DNA of 64,000 nt from Roseiarcus sp963794655 (GCA_963794655.1 CAWCEV010000007.1:1-64000); one strand, 5' to 3'; shown: positions 28,079 to 36,391, counted from the stretch's first letter. The notes: generated by a model not told the origin, from the letters alone. Numbers and translations: made by a program.

Positions 28079-28426
28079 GAAGTTCCGCTGGTGCGGGCCG
28101 CTGGCGAGAGTCTCATGAGGTTCATGCGAGTCGCCCTGCCGAGCCACGACATCGCCGGTCGGATCATTCCATGCTTCATCGACGCCGGTCTTCCCGAACC
28201 CCGGGTTTTATGGGAGTCGATCGTCCCGGGCTCCGACATCACCCACTTGCGCTGGTTCATTTCGACCTACACAACGTTCCTGCCGCTCATGGAGCGGTTC
28301 GGCACGGTCGATCCCGGGGTCGGCGATCCCAAGACTCTGTTTGATCGGATTGTCGCGGCTGCGACTGCGGTTCGCGCACAAGGTGTGACCCCGCCCTACG
28401 TCAGCGCCTGGTCGGTCCGGAACTAG
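28079..28426 (+). pseudogene. SAM-dependent methyltransferase C-terminal fragment
   Basis: An open segment reads HDIAGRIIPCFIDAGLPEPR, LLPLMERFG-like and ends VTPPYVSAWSVRN. This corresponds to the last third of class I methyltransferases of the type found next to regulators in Hyphomicrobiales. The Rossmann core is missing, so only the 3' end survives. Confidence 0.5.
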
Positions 28427-28439
28427 CCACCCTGTCGGC

Positions 28440-28480
28440 GCGTGACCGCTATTGCGCATTCCGGCCGGCTGGAGTCGGTA
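28440..28480 (+). repeat. Dispersed intergenic repeat, degenerate
   Basis: TGACCGCTATTGCGCATTCC followed by GGCCGGCTGGAGTCG preserves box A and the lead-in to box B; box B itself is degraded. It lies next to the 3' end of the group II intron. Confidence 0.5.
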
Positions 28481-28503
28481 GAGTCGAAGTGTGGCGCGGT
28501 GAC

Positions 28504-29212
28504 GTTAGGCCGAGCATGTCTGTTTCCGCCCCTTTCGTCTGGCGGTGCCTTAGTGGCTCAACCGTAGCTCCGTTTCCACACCCCGCTCATCGAACCGGAC
28601 ATGCGGATTTCCCGCATCCGGCTCTCGGACAAGACCTCACGCCGTCTATCGCGTGCGACGCCGTCGGCGACTTCTGAACATCATGCGGAGTTGATAGGTT
28701 TCCCAATCTCCATGTCCTTCGCCACGTGCTGCGTCTGTCTTGAACTGAGGCCCCTTCCCTCCGCCGCAGTTACCCGGTTTCCGCGGTACTACGAACCTCT
28801 CCGCCACCCCAGAGCGCCCAGCCTGTCCCTCACGGGCGTCCGGTTGGTCCTGTCATCCCTGACCTGACCACGCTTTGGGGCTTCCCGTGTTGCGCGCGCT
28901 TTCCTTGTGTACGTGCTGCCGCCACTACCCCGGTGCAGCGGCTGGGCGTCGTCCTCGCTCATCTCACCCAGCCTTAACAGCCTTCCCCGATAACGTTGTC
29001 GGGTCGGCCTGCACATCGTCCTTTTCGAGGCCTGCTCAGCGTTCACTCGCGTTGCGGCCCGCACACTCGCGCGGTCACCTATACGTGACCTGCTACACCG
29101 AAGGCTTCAGCCACTTCGTTACCTCCATGGCTGCTCCGGTTGCTTCCGGCTGGAGCGGTCGCCGGGTGGGGCTTGCACCCACTGGAAAGCGCCGCCTTGT
29201 CACGGCGCACAC
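28504..29212 (-). mobile_element. ORF-less group II intron
   Basis: On the minus strand the element begins GTGTGCGCCGTGACAAGG, fitting the group II 5' consensus GUGYG. It continues with the domain I region known from bacterial introns (CAGTGGGTGCAAGCCCCACC, GGTAACTGCGGCGGAGGGAA) and reaches a canonical domain V about 590 nt from the 5' end. The 3' end is placed near CCTAAC, by resemblance only. The distance leaves no room for a reverse transcriptase/maturase in domain IV, and no such reading frame is present. It would need a maturase supplied in trans. The boundaries, especially 3', are approximate. Confidence 0.7.
28592..28624 (-). ncRNA. Group II intron catalytic domain V
   Basis: GAGCCGGATGCGG-GAAA-TCCGCATGTCCGGTTC folds into a 33-nt hairpin with the AGC catalytic triad at the base, a GAAA tetraloop and a two-base GU bulge, the defining features of domain V. 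Confidence 0.8.
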
Positions 29213-29352
29213 GTTTAGCGGACATCCCGGATCGTTGCCGCGAACGCCCCGGACAATCAGAAGGGCTAATGCTCGCGATCGGCCAGCGAAGCTAGGGCCG
29301 TGCGCCGCGACTCCGCGACTCCGGCATTGGAGGGTCGCTCTGGCCCTGAGGG

Positions 29353-30471
29353 TTATGACTCTGAAGGTCGAAGACGCGCGAGGAGTCCGGCGAGTTCGGC
29401 TTGGCGGCGGGTGTTCGTCTTGGCAAACACGGCTTTCAACTGGGTGCGGGCGGTCTCTCGGCTCACTCCCACTGAAGCCGCAGCCGAGTCGATCCCGACG
29501 CCCGAGGCCAGTCTTGTGGCCAGTTTGGCCTCGGCGGCTGTCAGCCCAAAGGCGGCGCACAAATTTTTCGAACTGGGCCTCAGCGGCGACCTCAGATCGG
29601 TCAGGAGAAGGATCAGGCGGCCGGGATTGAACAAATCGCTGCCGAACGCCGTGACCGGCATCGCCTCGACCAAGAGCCACGGCGCTTCGTCCCGGTCGAC
29701 GACGATTGGCGGATAGGACTGGGCTGCGCCGGGCGAGATATGCAAGGCCGTCGAAACCAGCTGCTGCAATCGGCGATTGCTGGCTGGGTCATGGGCCGCA
29801 GGACGACCCCGGACCAGGTAGAAGTCGGCGCCAAGCAGATCTTGCGCGGGCAGATTCATCTGGGCTGCGCGGCCGGTCGCGTCGAGAATGACGGCGGCGG
29901 AGCTGACTCGCTCCAGCGCTGAAAGCTTCGAGGCGGTGTCGAAAGCCGCAAACTTCTGGGCCAGACTGACGATTTTGGCGAGATAGGGACCGACCTTGCC
30001 GACGCGTGTCGCGTCTTCCGGCGTAAACGGGTCGTCTCCGCGGTAGAAGCCCATGCACCAGTCGCCGCCGTCGACTGAGAAAAACGAGGCCGCGAACCAC
30101 TCCCGCTTCTCCGGTCGCGCCGTCTCAAGAAAGAAGGGCAGCGTACGGCGCTCTTCCTCCGTCGAGAGGTCGTGCTCCAGGGCTGAGGTCTGACCCGCCC
30201 GTATGAACGATGTGCAACGCTCAAGGTACCGCCCGATATGCGGGTCTGGAGCATGACCCTGGTTGCGGACCCAGCGGTCAAAAAACGCCTCGTGTCCCAC
30301 GGACATCGGCGCCGGCGCGGGCGAGTTGTCGCGATCGTGCTCGAAGAAAGTGCTGCTGGCGCCGCCGAACAATTCAGCGAGCGATTGCAGCGCCGCGCCC
30401 CATCGCGCCGGCGACAGGATCGCATCGTGGCAAGCCTCGAGAGCGCGCTCCGTTCGCGCTGACAGAAGCAT
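29353..30471 (-). CDS. LuxR-type HTH regulator
   Basis: 372 residues. The first 300 form a GAF/PAS-like sensor region of the type found in single-component LuxR regulators of Hyphomicrobiales. The C-terminus carries the HTH: FGLTAAEAKLATRLASGVGI, VGVSRETARTQLKAVFAKTN. ATG at 30471. It is divergent from the YHS-domain gene at 30625 with a palindrome between them. A second, truncated start of a similar gene occupies the equivalent place before the second YHS gene (31248-31400). Probable regulator of the YHS genes; that is inference from layout. Confidence 0.85.
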   Translation of the reverse strand: MLLSARTERALEACHDAILSPARWGAALQSLAELFGGASSTFFEHDRDNSPAPAPMSVGHEAFFDRWVRNQGHAPDPHIGRYLERCTSFIRAGQTSALEHDLSTEEERRTLPFFLETARPEKREWFAASFFSVDGGDWCMGFYRGDDPFTPEDATRVGKVGPYLAKIVSLAQKFAAFDTASKLSALERVSSAAVILDATGRAAQMNLPAQDLLGADFYLVRGRPAAHDPASNRRLQQLVSTALHISPGAAQSYPPIVVDRDEAPWLLVEAMPVTAFGSDLFNPGRLILLLTDLRSPLRPSSKNLCAAFGLTAAEAKLATRLASGVGIDSAAASVGVSRETARTQLKAVFAKTNTRRQAELAGLLARLRPSES

Positions 30472-30546
30472 GGCGGCTACTCCGCGAAAACCCGGAGGTT
30501 AGCCCTCCGCTCGGCGAAAGGATAGGGCCGCGCCAATCCAAGTTAC

Positions 30547-30562
30547 TCACCCGTTCGGGTGA
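30547..30562. promoter_or_regulatory. Palindromic site, cassette copy 1
   Basis: TCACCCGTTCGGGTGA has perfect 7-bp inverted arms around TT. It sits 62 nt upstream of the first YHS gene and is repeated at 30940 and 31573 with one change each. Candidate operator for the LuxR regulator. Confidence 0.6.
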
Positions 30563-30624
30563 TGTGCATGGCGGCCGAGCGCGGCAGCGTCGGCACCGTC
30601 ATTGCGAGCCGAGAGGAGCTGAAA

Positions 30625-30891
30625 ATGACGATGACCAGGAAGATATTGATTGCGCTATCCCTTACTACGTTCGCGTCGCCCGCGTTCGCTGATACGACGC
30701 CGAGACTGGCGATTGGCGGCGTGGACATCGTTGCTTATCTCGCCAAGGGAAAGCCGGTCCCAGGGACGCTCGAAAACCAGACTGTCTGGCGAGACGCGCG
30801 CTGGCAATTCGCCAACAAGGAGGACCTCGATCTCTTCGTCGCCAACCCGGAAAAATATGCGCCCCACTATGATATGCATGGGGCGTATTAG
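30625..30891 (+). CDS. Exported YHS-domain protein, copy 1 (C-terminally truncated)
   Basis: 88 residues with AGGAG before the ATG. A signal peptide (ILIALSLTTFASPAFA) precedes the YHS core: LAIGGVDIVAYLAKGKPVPG, WRFANKEDLDLF-like and PEKYAPHYD. It stops at MHGAY, where the full paralogue at 31649 continues GHCAMGVSYENGH and 55 more residues. The conserved Cys is therefore missing. YHS domains resemble TRASH metal-binding folds. It is probably inactive or reduced; the first 75 residues remain clearly paralogous to copy 2. Confidence 0.7.
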   Translation: MTMTRKILIALSLTTFASPAFADTTPRLAIGGVDIVAYLAKGKPVPGTLENQTVWRDARWQFANKEDLDLFVANPEKYAPHYDMHGAY

Positions 30892-30939
30892 GACGACAAG
30901 CGTCCAGCGTTCCTTGCAGGCCGATCCACAAAATCTGGC

Positions 30940-30955
30940 TCAACCGTTCGGGTGA
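30940..30955. promoter_or_regulatory. Palindromic site, cassette copy 2
   Basis: TCAACCGTTCGGGTGA, one mismatch from copy 1. It is followed by the same about 60-nt leader, a GAGGAG ribosome site and an ATG at 31017, but no YHS gene follows; the frame runs antisense to a cupin fragment. Confidence 0.5.
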
Positions 30956-31030
30956 CGTGCATGGCGCCTGGGCGTGACAGCGTCCGCGCCGCTATTGCGA
31001 CCCGAGGAGCAAAGAGATGGGCAGGACCGG

Positions 31031-31240
31031 CTTTGGGCAAAGACGGCCTCGCTCCACAATCCAAATTTGCTCGCTGTTTGGATGTGAATGTCTTGCCGAG
31101 ATGGATCCTGGCTCCATCGTCACACGCGTGATGGTGACCACAGCCTCAGGTGCGTTTTTCGGCCACACGATCTGAACTGAGCGAACGCCAAGCTTTTCCA
31201 GTGTCGCAAAGTCCACGGCAGAGAGACGCTGGATACTCAT
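31031..31240 (-). pseudogene. Cupin-domain protein N-terminal fragment
   Basis: From the ATG at 31240 the minus strand reads MSIQRLSAVDFATLEKLGVR, NAPEAVVTITRVTMEPGSIS and RHSHPNSEQIWIVE. This is the start of a small cupin with the metal-binding HSH block. Similarity ends after IVERGR, at the junction with the second copy of the YHS leader. The C-terminal half of the barrel is missing. Confidence 0.6.
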
Positions 31241-31247
31241 ATTTATG

Positions 31248-31400
31248 TCAGCCGTTATTAGGACTTCGCTTTTCGCTCCGACAGGCGATGGCGGCGTTTT
31301 CGACGTCGTAGTCGTAGAGCGACTTGCGGAAGGTCGCAGAATTCGCGATTTCGCGATCGCGTTGCTCGAGGGCGCGCTCAGTTCTTTCAGACAGAGACAT
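31248..31400 (-). pseudogene. Remnant of a second LuxR-regulator start
   Basis: MSLSERTERALEQ closely matches the first dozen residues of the LuxR regulator (MLLSARTERALEA), and the DNA just upstream (ATGGCGGCTGCTCCG, GATAGGGCCGC) also matches its upstream region. After that the frame is unrelated and stops at 31248. It marks the duplicated cassette boundary. Confidence 0.5.
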
Positions 31401-31572
31401 GGCGGCTGCTCCGGCCACAACGGAAGCCGGGGGTGAGATAGGGCCGCACAGCAACTACAACTGACTCAGACCCTGTTGCACAGTTGCACAGACGCCTACA
31501 ACAGGCACGGAAGTGCTGGACGATCGCGCTTGGTCTTGGGGTTCGCCGCGAGCGGATCGGCTGAAGCCGATT

Positions 31573-31588
31573 TCACCCGTTTGGGTGA
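31573..31588. promoter_or_regulatory. Palindromic site, cassette copy 3
   Basis: TCACCCGTTTGGGTGA, one mismatch from copy 1, located 60 nt before the second YHS gene. Confidence 0.55.
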
Positions 31589-31648
31589 TGCGCATATCCG
31601 GCGAGCGTGACAGCTTCGGCACGCAACCTAACAATTCAGGGGCGAGAC

Positions 31649-32107
31649 ATGCGTGCAACCACTGCATTAACACTCACTATGTTCGCTTTGCCTGCCTTTG
31701 CTGATACTGCCCCAAGCATGGACGGAATGCCGCGACTGGCGATTGGCGGTTATGATACCGTCGCTTATTTCACCGTCGGTAAGGCAGTCCCTGGTAGTCT
31801 TGATTATCAGACTGTCTGGCATGACGCGCGTTGGCAATTCGCTAACAAGCAGGATCTCGATCTCTTCCTCGCGAATCCAGAAAAATATGCGGCTCAATAT
31901 GATGGTCATTGCGCCATGGGCGTCTCATACGAAAACGGCCACAAGGATACCGTCGATCCTAAGGCTTTCACCATCGTTAACGGTAAGCTGTATGTGAACC
32001 ATACGAAATATTGGACCAACGAGTGGCGTAAGAATGAAGCTGAAAACATCAGCCGCGCCGACAAAAATTGGGTGACCGTGAAGGACACCCCGGAGCCAAC
32101 AAAATAA
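31649..32107 (+). CDS. Exported YHS-domain protein, copy 2 (full length)
   Basis: 152 residues. AGGGGCGAG precedes ATG 31649. A signal peptide (MRATTALTLTMFALPAFA) is followed by the YHS domain RLAIGGYDTVAYFTVGKAVP, WQFANKQDLDLFLANPEKYA, YDGHCAMGVSYENGHKDTVD and a C-terminal FTIVNGKLYVNHTKYWTNEW. This is the standard length of YHS-domain periplasmic proteins, whose proposed role is metal binding; the exact function is unproven. It is followed by a strong terminator, so it is a single-gene unit downstream of the palindrome. Confidence 0.85.
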   Translation: MRATTALTLTMFALPAFADTAPSMDGMPRLAIGGYDTVAYFTVGKAVPGSLDYQTVWHDARWQFANKQDLDLFLANPEKYAAQYDGHCAMGVSYENGHKDTVDPKAFTIVNGKLYVNHTKYWTNEWRKNEAENISRADKNWVTVKDTPEPTK

Positions 32108-32116
32108 GTAGCAAAA

Positions 32117-32140
32117 AAAGGCGCTGAAACGCGCCTTTTT
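32117..32140 (+). terminator. Rho-independent terminator
   Basis: AAAAGGCGC-TGAAAC-GCGCCTTTTT: a GC stem extended by A-T pairs and a five-T tail, 10 nt after the YHS gene stop codon. Confidence 0.85.
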
Positions 32141-32225
32141 CGCCACGTCGAGGTGACATTCAACCGGTCGGGACGGAAAGAACTCTAGGAGACCGTCCGG
32201 TTCGGTCACTCGCGGAACCGTTAGG

Positions 32226-32250
32226 GGAATGACCGATATTTGCGCAAAGG
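32226..32250 (+). repeat. Dispersed intergenic repeat, box A
   Basis: GAATGACCGATATTTGCGCA, one base from the reference, between the YHS terminator and a cyclase-gene remnant. Confidence 0.55.
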
Positions 32251-32392
32251 GGACCCAAGACTCGCTGCCGCGATAATCTTGTCGGGTCGAAGCGCCCCAT
32301 TCCAGACCGCTGCCAGGATGCCTATTGTGGCCTGCGGTCGATCGAAGCGAACCGAAATTTCCCGCTTGCTCATTTTACCTTGTCCGTCGCCC

Positions 32393-32576
32393 TTGCGCAG
32401 GTTGGTCGACCGGACGAGGCGCGTTCCGCGGTCAAGGCCGGTCTCGCGCTCAACCCGACCTTTACTATTCCCGCGCCCGAGCCACCTACACACCAGTGAG
32501 CGACGACCCGACGTATCTAGCGCAGACTGAGGCCGTTCTCGAGGGCTTCCGCACGGCCGGGGTTCCTGACGAATGA
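32393..32576 (+). pseudogene. Adenylate cyclase/TPR C-terminal remnant (third copy)
   Basis: One frame reads AQVGRPDEARSAVKAGLALN-PTFTIP and stops; the adjacent frame continues DDPTYLAQTEAVLEGFRTAG-VPDE to the stop at 32576. This is the usual end of the cyclase/TPR proteins at 23780-27877 (compare IRRFRTGAE and NKAGVPEG). A frameshift separates the two parts and nothing else of the gene is left, on the opposite strand to the intact copies. Confidence 0.6.
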
Positions 32577-32656
32577 CCGCGACCGCCTCCTGGAAGGGCA
32601 GCTTTTGCACGCGCTCCGGTCGTTCCTGAGGGGACCAGTTTACGGGCGATATAAGT

Positions 32657-32827
32657 TCAAGCGGCCGGGTCTGATTTAACCAGCACCATCTTAGGCTTGC
32701 GATCCCCATCGCTCTCGAAATGCAGGCTATCCGCGACCGCCCGCTCTGCGACGGTTTCGATTGTCTCTTGATCCGCGTTTGTTGGGGTTTGCGCGAGCGG
32801 CCCGTCACTGACATCAGGCAAACTAGA
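32657..32827 (-). other. Truncated unknown ORF at the IS481 boundary
   Basis: A minus-strand frame beginning at TTG 32821 encodes about 54 acidic residues (DGPLAQTPTNADQETIETVA, SDGDRKPKMVLVKSDPAA). The natural look of the sequence and its abrupt start at the IS481 left end suggest the 3' end of a host gene cut by the insertion. Family unknown. Confidence 0.35.
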
Positions 32828-32955
32828 TGTTTAGTCCCGGGCTTTGATGGAGCATCCTTGTCGAGTGATTCGAAGGATGCGCTATGGGCCAGGTTCTTCA
32901 TGGGTGCGCCACGACGACAGAGGCGATCCGTCGAGCGATACAACATAGTCATGTC

Positions 32956-32970
32956 TGGACGGCGCTCGCA
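32956..32970 (+). repeat. IS1111-type subterminal inverted repeat, left
   Basis: TGGACGGCGCTCGCA, exact reverse complement of 36893-36907. Confidence 0.8.
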
Positions 32971-33215
32971 GATCAAGGGGTTCGTTGCCGTTAAGCGAAG
33001 TTCGCGGGTGCGGTCATGTCTCCGGCCTTTTGGTGCGGGACGTGGCCCGCTGGCCCTGATGGTTTCCGCTGGTTCGTTTGCCTGATCAAGAGAACGAGCT
33101 TGACGCTCCGACTATGCTGCAGGCTTCACGAACCCAATGCTTCGCGTCTTTCGCATCACGACGTGGTCACCCTCGATATCGACCTAACTGGCAGCCGGCG
33201 GTGGGGCGATGGCGG
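32971..33215 (-). ncRNA. IS1111-type non-coding end, possible bridge RNA
   Basis: About 245 nt lie between the transposase stop (33216) and the subterminal repeat. In the IS1111 subgroup the bridge RNA is encoded in this downstream non-coding end. No second copy is available here to test conservation, so this rests on position. Confidence 0.35.
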
Positions 33216-33831
33216 TCAGGTCATGGCACGCGCGTAGATAGAGCCATCGCGCATGAGGGCGAAGGCGATCCTTGCCAGCTTGTTCGCCATCGCCACAGCG
33301 ACCAGTTTGAATGGCTTGGTTTCCACGAGCTTCGCTGCCCATGTTCTGAGTGCATCCTGATGGGACCTTCGGTGGAAGAGGACCGCGTGGGCGCCTACGA
33401 CCAATAGCTTTCGGAGATAGCGATTCCCCATTTTCGACACCCGTCCAAGGCGCTCTTTGCCCCCGGACGAGTTCTGTCTCGGCGCTAGTCCGAGGAACGC
33501 CGCGAACTCCCGTGGGCCCGAGAATACGCCGACATCCTGGATAGTTGCTGCAATAGCTGAGGCCGTTATCGGACCAATTCCGGGAACGCTCATCAGACGC
33601 CGGGCTGTCTGATCCGTCCTTGCCAGCTCCAGGATGGCGCGGTCGATCGCAGCGATCTCATCGTCGAGCGTCTGCAGCTGACGGATAATCGGCGCGAGGG
33701 CGTCTCGCACGCAAAGCGGAATGGAACTATCGCCCTCCAAAATGGCTGCAGCCAATGCGTAGGCGCCATTCGGTCCCTGAGCGGCAATAACGCCGACCTC
33801 CGCCAGATGACCGCGCAACGCATTGAGGAGC
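33216..33831 (-). pseudogene. IS110 (IS1111-type) transposase, C-terminal part
   Basis: Carries the C-terminal transposase_20-type domain (MSVPGIGPITASAIAATIQD, FAAFLGLAPRQNSSGGKERL, SKMGNRYLRKLLVVGAHAVL) with the catalytic Ser region. It joins the N-terminal part at 36400-36824 across the IS66 insertion: ...VSQRTQLL / NALRGHLAE. Split by the insertion, therefore inactive. Confidence 0.85.
33824..33831. repeat. IS66 target-site duplication, left
   Basis: TGAGGAGC, identical to 36392-36399 directly after the other end of the IS66 element. Confidence 0.9.
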
Positions 33832-33938
33832 GTATCCCACCGGCGAGGGCCGCCTAGCGAAAGCGGGGCGAGCGGCGGTAGTGCGATGATGTGGACGCGG
33901 CGATCGTGTCCACTAATCGATAATGGACACTATCGCAG

Positions 33939-34319
33939 ATGTCGGACGCCGGGATGCAAGGCGCGGCTGGCGGCGAGCGCCGGCGACGGACTTGGTCGGC
34001 TGATCAGAAGCAACGGATCATCGCGGAGAGCTTTGCGCCCGGCGCATCCGTTGCCGAGGTGGCGCGCCGTTATGGTCTGAACTCCAATATGCTGTTCACC
34101 TGGCGACGGCGAGAACGGGCGGACATCAATGACGTCGGCAAGACAGTGACCATTGTGCCGGTGAGGGTCGTGGAGGCTACGCCGACTGCGACCGCCACAG
34201 CTCCGGCCTCGATGGGCCGGATGGAGATCGTGCTTGTCGGGGGCGAGCGGATTCTTGTCGGGGCGGACGTCGACGCGACGGCGCTGGCCCGGATCGTCAA
34301 GGCGCTCGGGCGGCGATGA
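33939..34319 (+). CDS. IS66 TnpA (HTH protein)
   Basis: 126 residues. The basic N-terminus RRRTWSADQKQRIIAESFAP and the HTH VAEVARRYGLNSNMLFTWRR are those of IS66 OrfA/TnpA, related to IS3-type HTH proteins. Its stop overlaps the tnpB start (ATGA at 34316), indicating translational coupling. Accessory to transposition. Confidence 0.88.
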   Translation: MSDAGMQGAAGGERRRRTWSADQKQRIIAESFAPGASVAEVARRYGLNSNMLFTWRRRERADINDVGKTVTIVPVRVVEATPTATATAPASMGRMEIVLVGGERILVGADVDATALARIVKALGRR

Positions 34320-34663
34320 TTCCGATCCCGAATGGGGCGCGGGTATGGCTAGTGACCGGCCACACCGATATGCGCAAAGGATTCGACGGTCTGGCGCTGA
34401 TCGTCCAAGAGACATTGAGGCGCGATCCGCATTCCGGCCATCTCTTCGTTTTTCGCGGTCGCCGCGGGTCTCTGATCAAGTGTCTCTGGAGCGACGGCCA
34501 GGGCTTATGCCTGTTCTCAAAGCGATTGGAGCGCGGGCGATTCCTGTGGCCATCGCTGGCCGATGGAACGGTGACGATATCGACGGCCCAGCTTTCCTAT
34601 CTGCTGTCGGGCATCGATTGGCGCATGCCGCAAGAGACATGGCGGCCGACGGCGGTCGGATAG
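34316..34663 (+). CDS. IS66 TnpB
   Basis: 115 residues with the family signature VWLVTGHTDMRKGFDGLALI and SGHLFVFRGRRGSLIKCLWS, complete to the usual end. TnpB is required for transposition but its biochemical role is unclear. It overlaps tnpA by four bases and precedes tnpC by 70 nt. Confidence 0.9.
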   Translation: MIPIPNGARVWLVTGHTDMRKGFDGLALIVQETLRRDPHSGHLFVFRGRRGSLIKCLWSDGQGLCLFSKRLERGRFLWPSLADGTVTISTAQLSYLLSGIDWRMPQETWRPTAVG

Positions 34664-34733
34664 GAGAAAAATCGGCTGAAGAAACGCAAAAAGGGGCGCC
34701 TCAAACGGTCGATTTTGTGATTCCATGTGATTC

Positions 34734-36367
34734 GTGGACGCCGATCTTTCCTCGCTTCCGGACGACATCGACGCGTTGAAAGCGGCGCTGATTGCGGCGC
34801 GGACCGAAGCAGCGGCGGAGAAGGCGTGCGCCGTCGCGGCCGTCGCTGAACTGGCGCGGGGTCGCGCGCTGATCGCGCATCTCAATCTTGAGATCGAAAA
34901 GCTGCGGCGCACGATTTACGGACCTCGCTCCGAGCGCACGGCGCGGCTGCTCGACCAATTGGAGCTTCAGCTGGAGGAGGCAGAGGCCAACGCGGCCGAA
35001 GATGAGCTCGCCGCCGAACCTACGAAGCCCGCCACCACGGTCAGATCCTTCGCGCGCAAGCGGCCGGCGCGAAAACCGTTCCCGGATCATCTGCCGCGTG
35101 AGCGCGTCGTGATCCCAGCGCCGCAGAGCTGCCCTTGCTGCGGCTCGGCCAAGCTGTCGAAGCTCGGCGAGGACATCACGGAGACGCTGGAGGTCGTCCC
35201 GCGTCAATGGAAGGTGATCCAGACCGTGCGCGAGCGCTTCTCGTGCCGCGAATGCGAGACCATCACCCAGCCGCCGGCGCCCTTCCATGTGACGCCGCGC
35301 GGCTTCGCTGGCCCCAATCTGCTGGCGATGATCGTGTTCGAGAAGTTTGGTCAACATCAGCCGCTCAATCGCCAGAGCGAGCGCTACGCCCGAGAAGGCG
35401 TGGATCTTAGCCTATCGACGCTCGCTGACCTGGTCGGCGCCTGCGCCGCCGCCTTGCGGCCCCTGCACAGGTTGATCGAACGCCACGTTCTGTCGGCTGA
35501 GCGCCTGCACGGCGATGACACCAGGTTCCGATCCTGGCGAAAGGCAAGACTGAAACTGGCCGCGTCTGGATTTACGTCCGCGACGACAGGCCGTTCGGCG
35601 GCAAGGACCCGCCGGCGGCGTTGTTCTACGCCTCGCGCGATCGCCGCGGCGAGCATCCTGAGCGGCATCTGACGAACTGGAGCGGCGTCCTCCAGGCCGA
35701 CGCCTTCAGCGGCTACGCCAGACTTTATCCGCCCGATCGGAAACCGGGCCCGATCGTCGAAGCGCTATGTTGGAGCCACGCCAGACGCAAGTTCTTCGAA
35801 CTCGCCGACATCGCCGCCAACGCGAGGCGGGGCAAGATCGCCGCGCCGATCTCGCCGATCGCGCTGGAGGCGGTCAAACGCATCGACGCCATCTTCGACA
35901 TCGAGAGCGAGATCAACGGCGTCACGGCCGAGGAGCGGCTCGCTGCGCGCCGCTCAAGGAGCGCGCCGCTCGTCGCCGCGCTCGAAGAGTGGACGCGCTC
36001 TGAACGCGCGAAGCTCTCCCGGCACAATGCCGTCGCCAAGGCCATCGACTACATGCTCACGCGCTGGCCGGCCTTCGTGCGGTTCCTTGAAGACGGGCGC
36101 ATCTGCTTGACGAACAACGCGGCGGAACGAGCGCTGCGCGGCCTGGCCTTGGGAAGAAAGTCATGGCTCTTCGCCGGATCGGAGCACGGGGCTGAGCGCG
36201 CCGCGGTCATGTACACGCTGATTCAGACCGCAAAGCTCAACGGGATCGATCCACAGGCTTGGCTGGCAGACGTTCTTTCCAGGATCGCAGAGACGCTGCA
36301 GACCCGGCTCGCCGAGCTCCTACCCTGGAACTGGACGGCCGATCGCCCTTCCCGCGCCGCCGCCTAA
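34734..36367 (+). pseudogene. IS66 TnpC transposase, frameshifted
   Basis: DDE transposase. The first frame (34734 to about 35520) holds the coiled N-terminus, the zinc-binding CPCCGSAKL and CRECETI segments and the motif AERLHGDDT. A base is missing near 35521-35525 (family HGDDTTVPILAKGK), after which the correct protein continues in the next frame: LFYASRDRRGEHPERHLTNW, ALCWSHARRKFFELADI, LTNNAAERALRGLALGRKSW. Total 1634 nt, one short of whole codons. The element is thus probably unable to move by itself despite perfect ends. Confidence 0.85.
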
Positions 36368-36391
36368 CCGCGGCCCTCGGCGGGGGCTTAC

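Larger units (their letters stand above)
33832..36391 (+). mobile_element. Complete IS66-family element
   Basis: 2560 bp bounded by inverted repeats (left GTATCCCACCGGCGAGGG, right end reverse-complemented GTAAGCCCCCGCCGAGGG) and an 8-bp direct duplication TGAGGAGC, the expected IS66 footprint. It contains tnpA, tnpB and tnpC in order. The intact ends and target duplication show the last event in this nested stack. Confidence 0.92.

Noticed and set aside
28875..29630. 251-codon plus-strand frame (YTEGFSHFVTSMAAPVASGW)
   Set aside because: Lies antisense over the group II intron RNA and the LuxR gene; it is a well-known type of spurious frame over intron sequence.
30559..30624. Upstream ATG for the first YHS gene
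   Set aside because: Would place a non-signal sequence before a clear signal peptide; the ATG at 30625 has the ribosome site.
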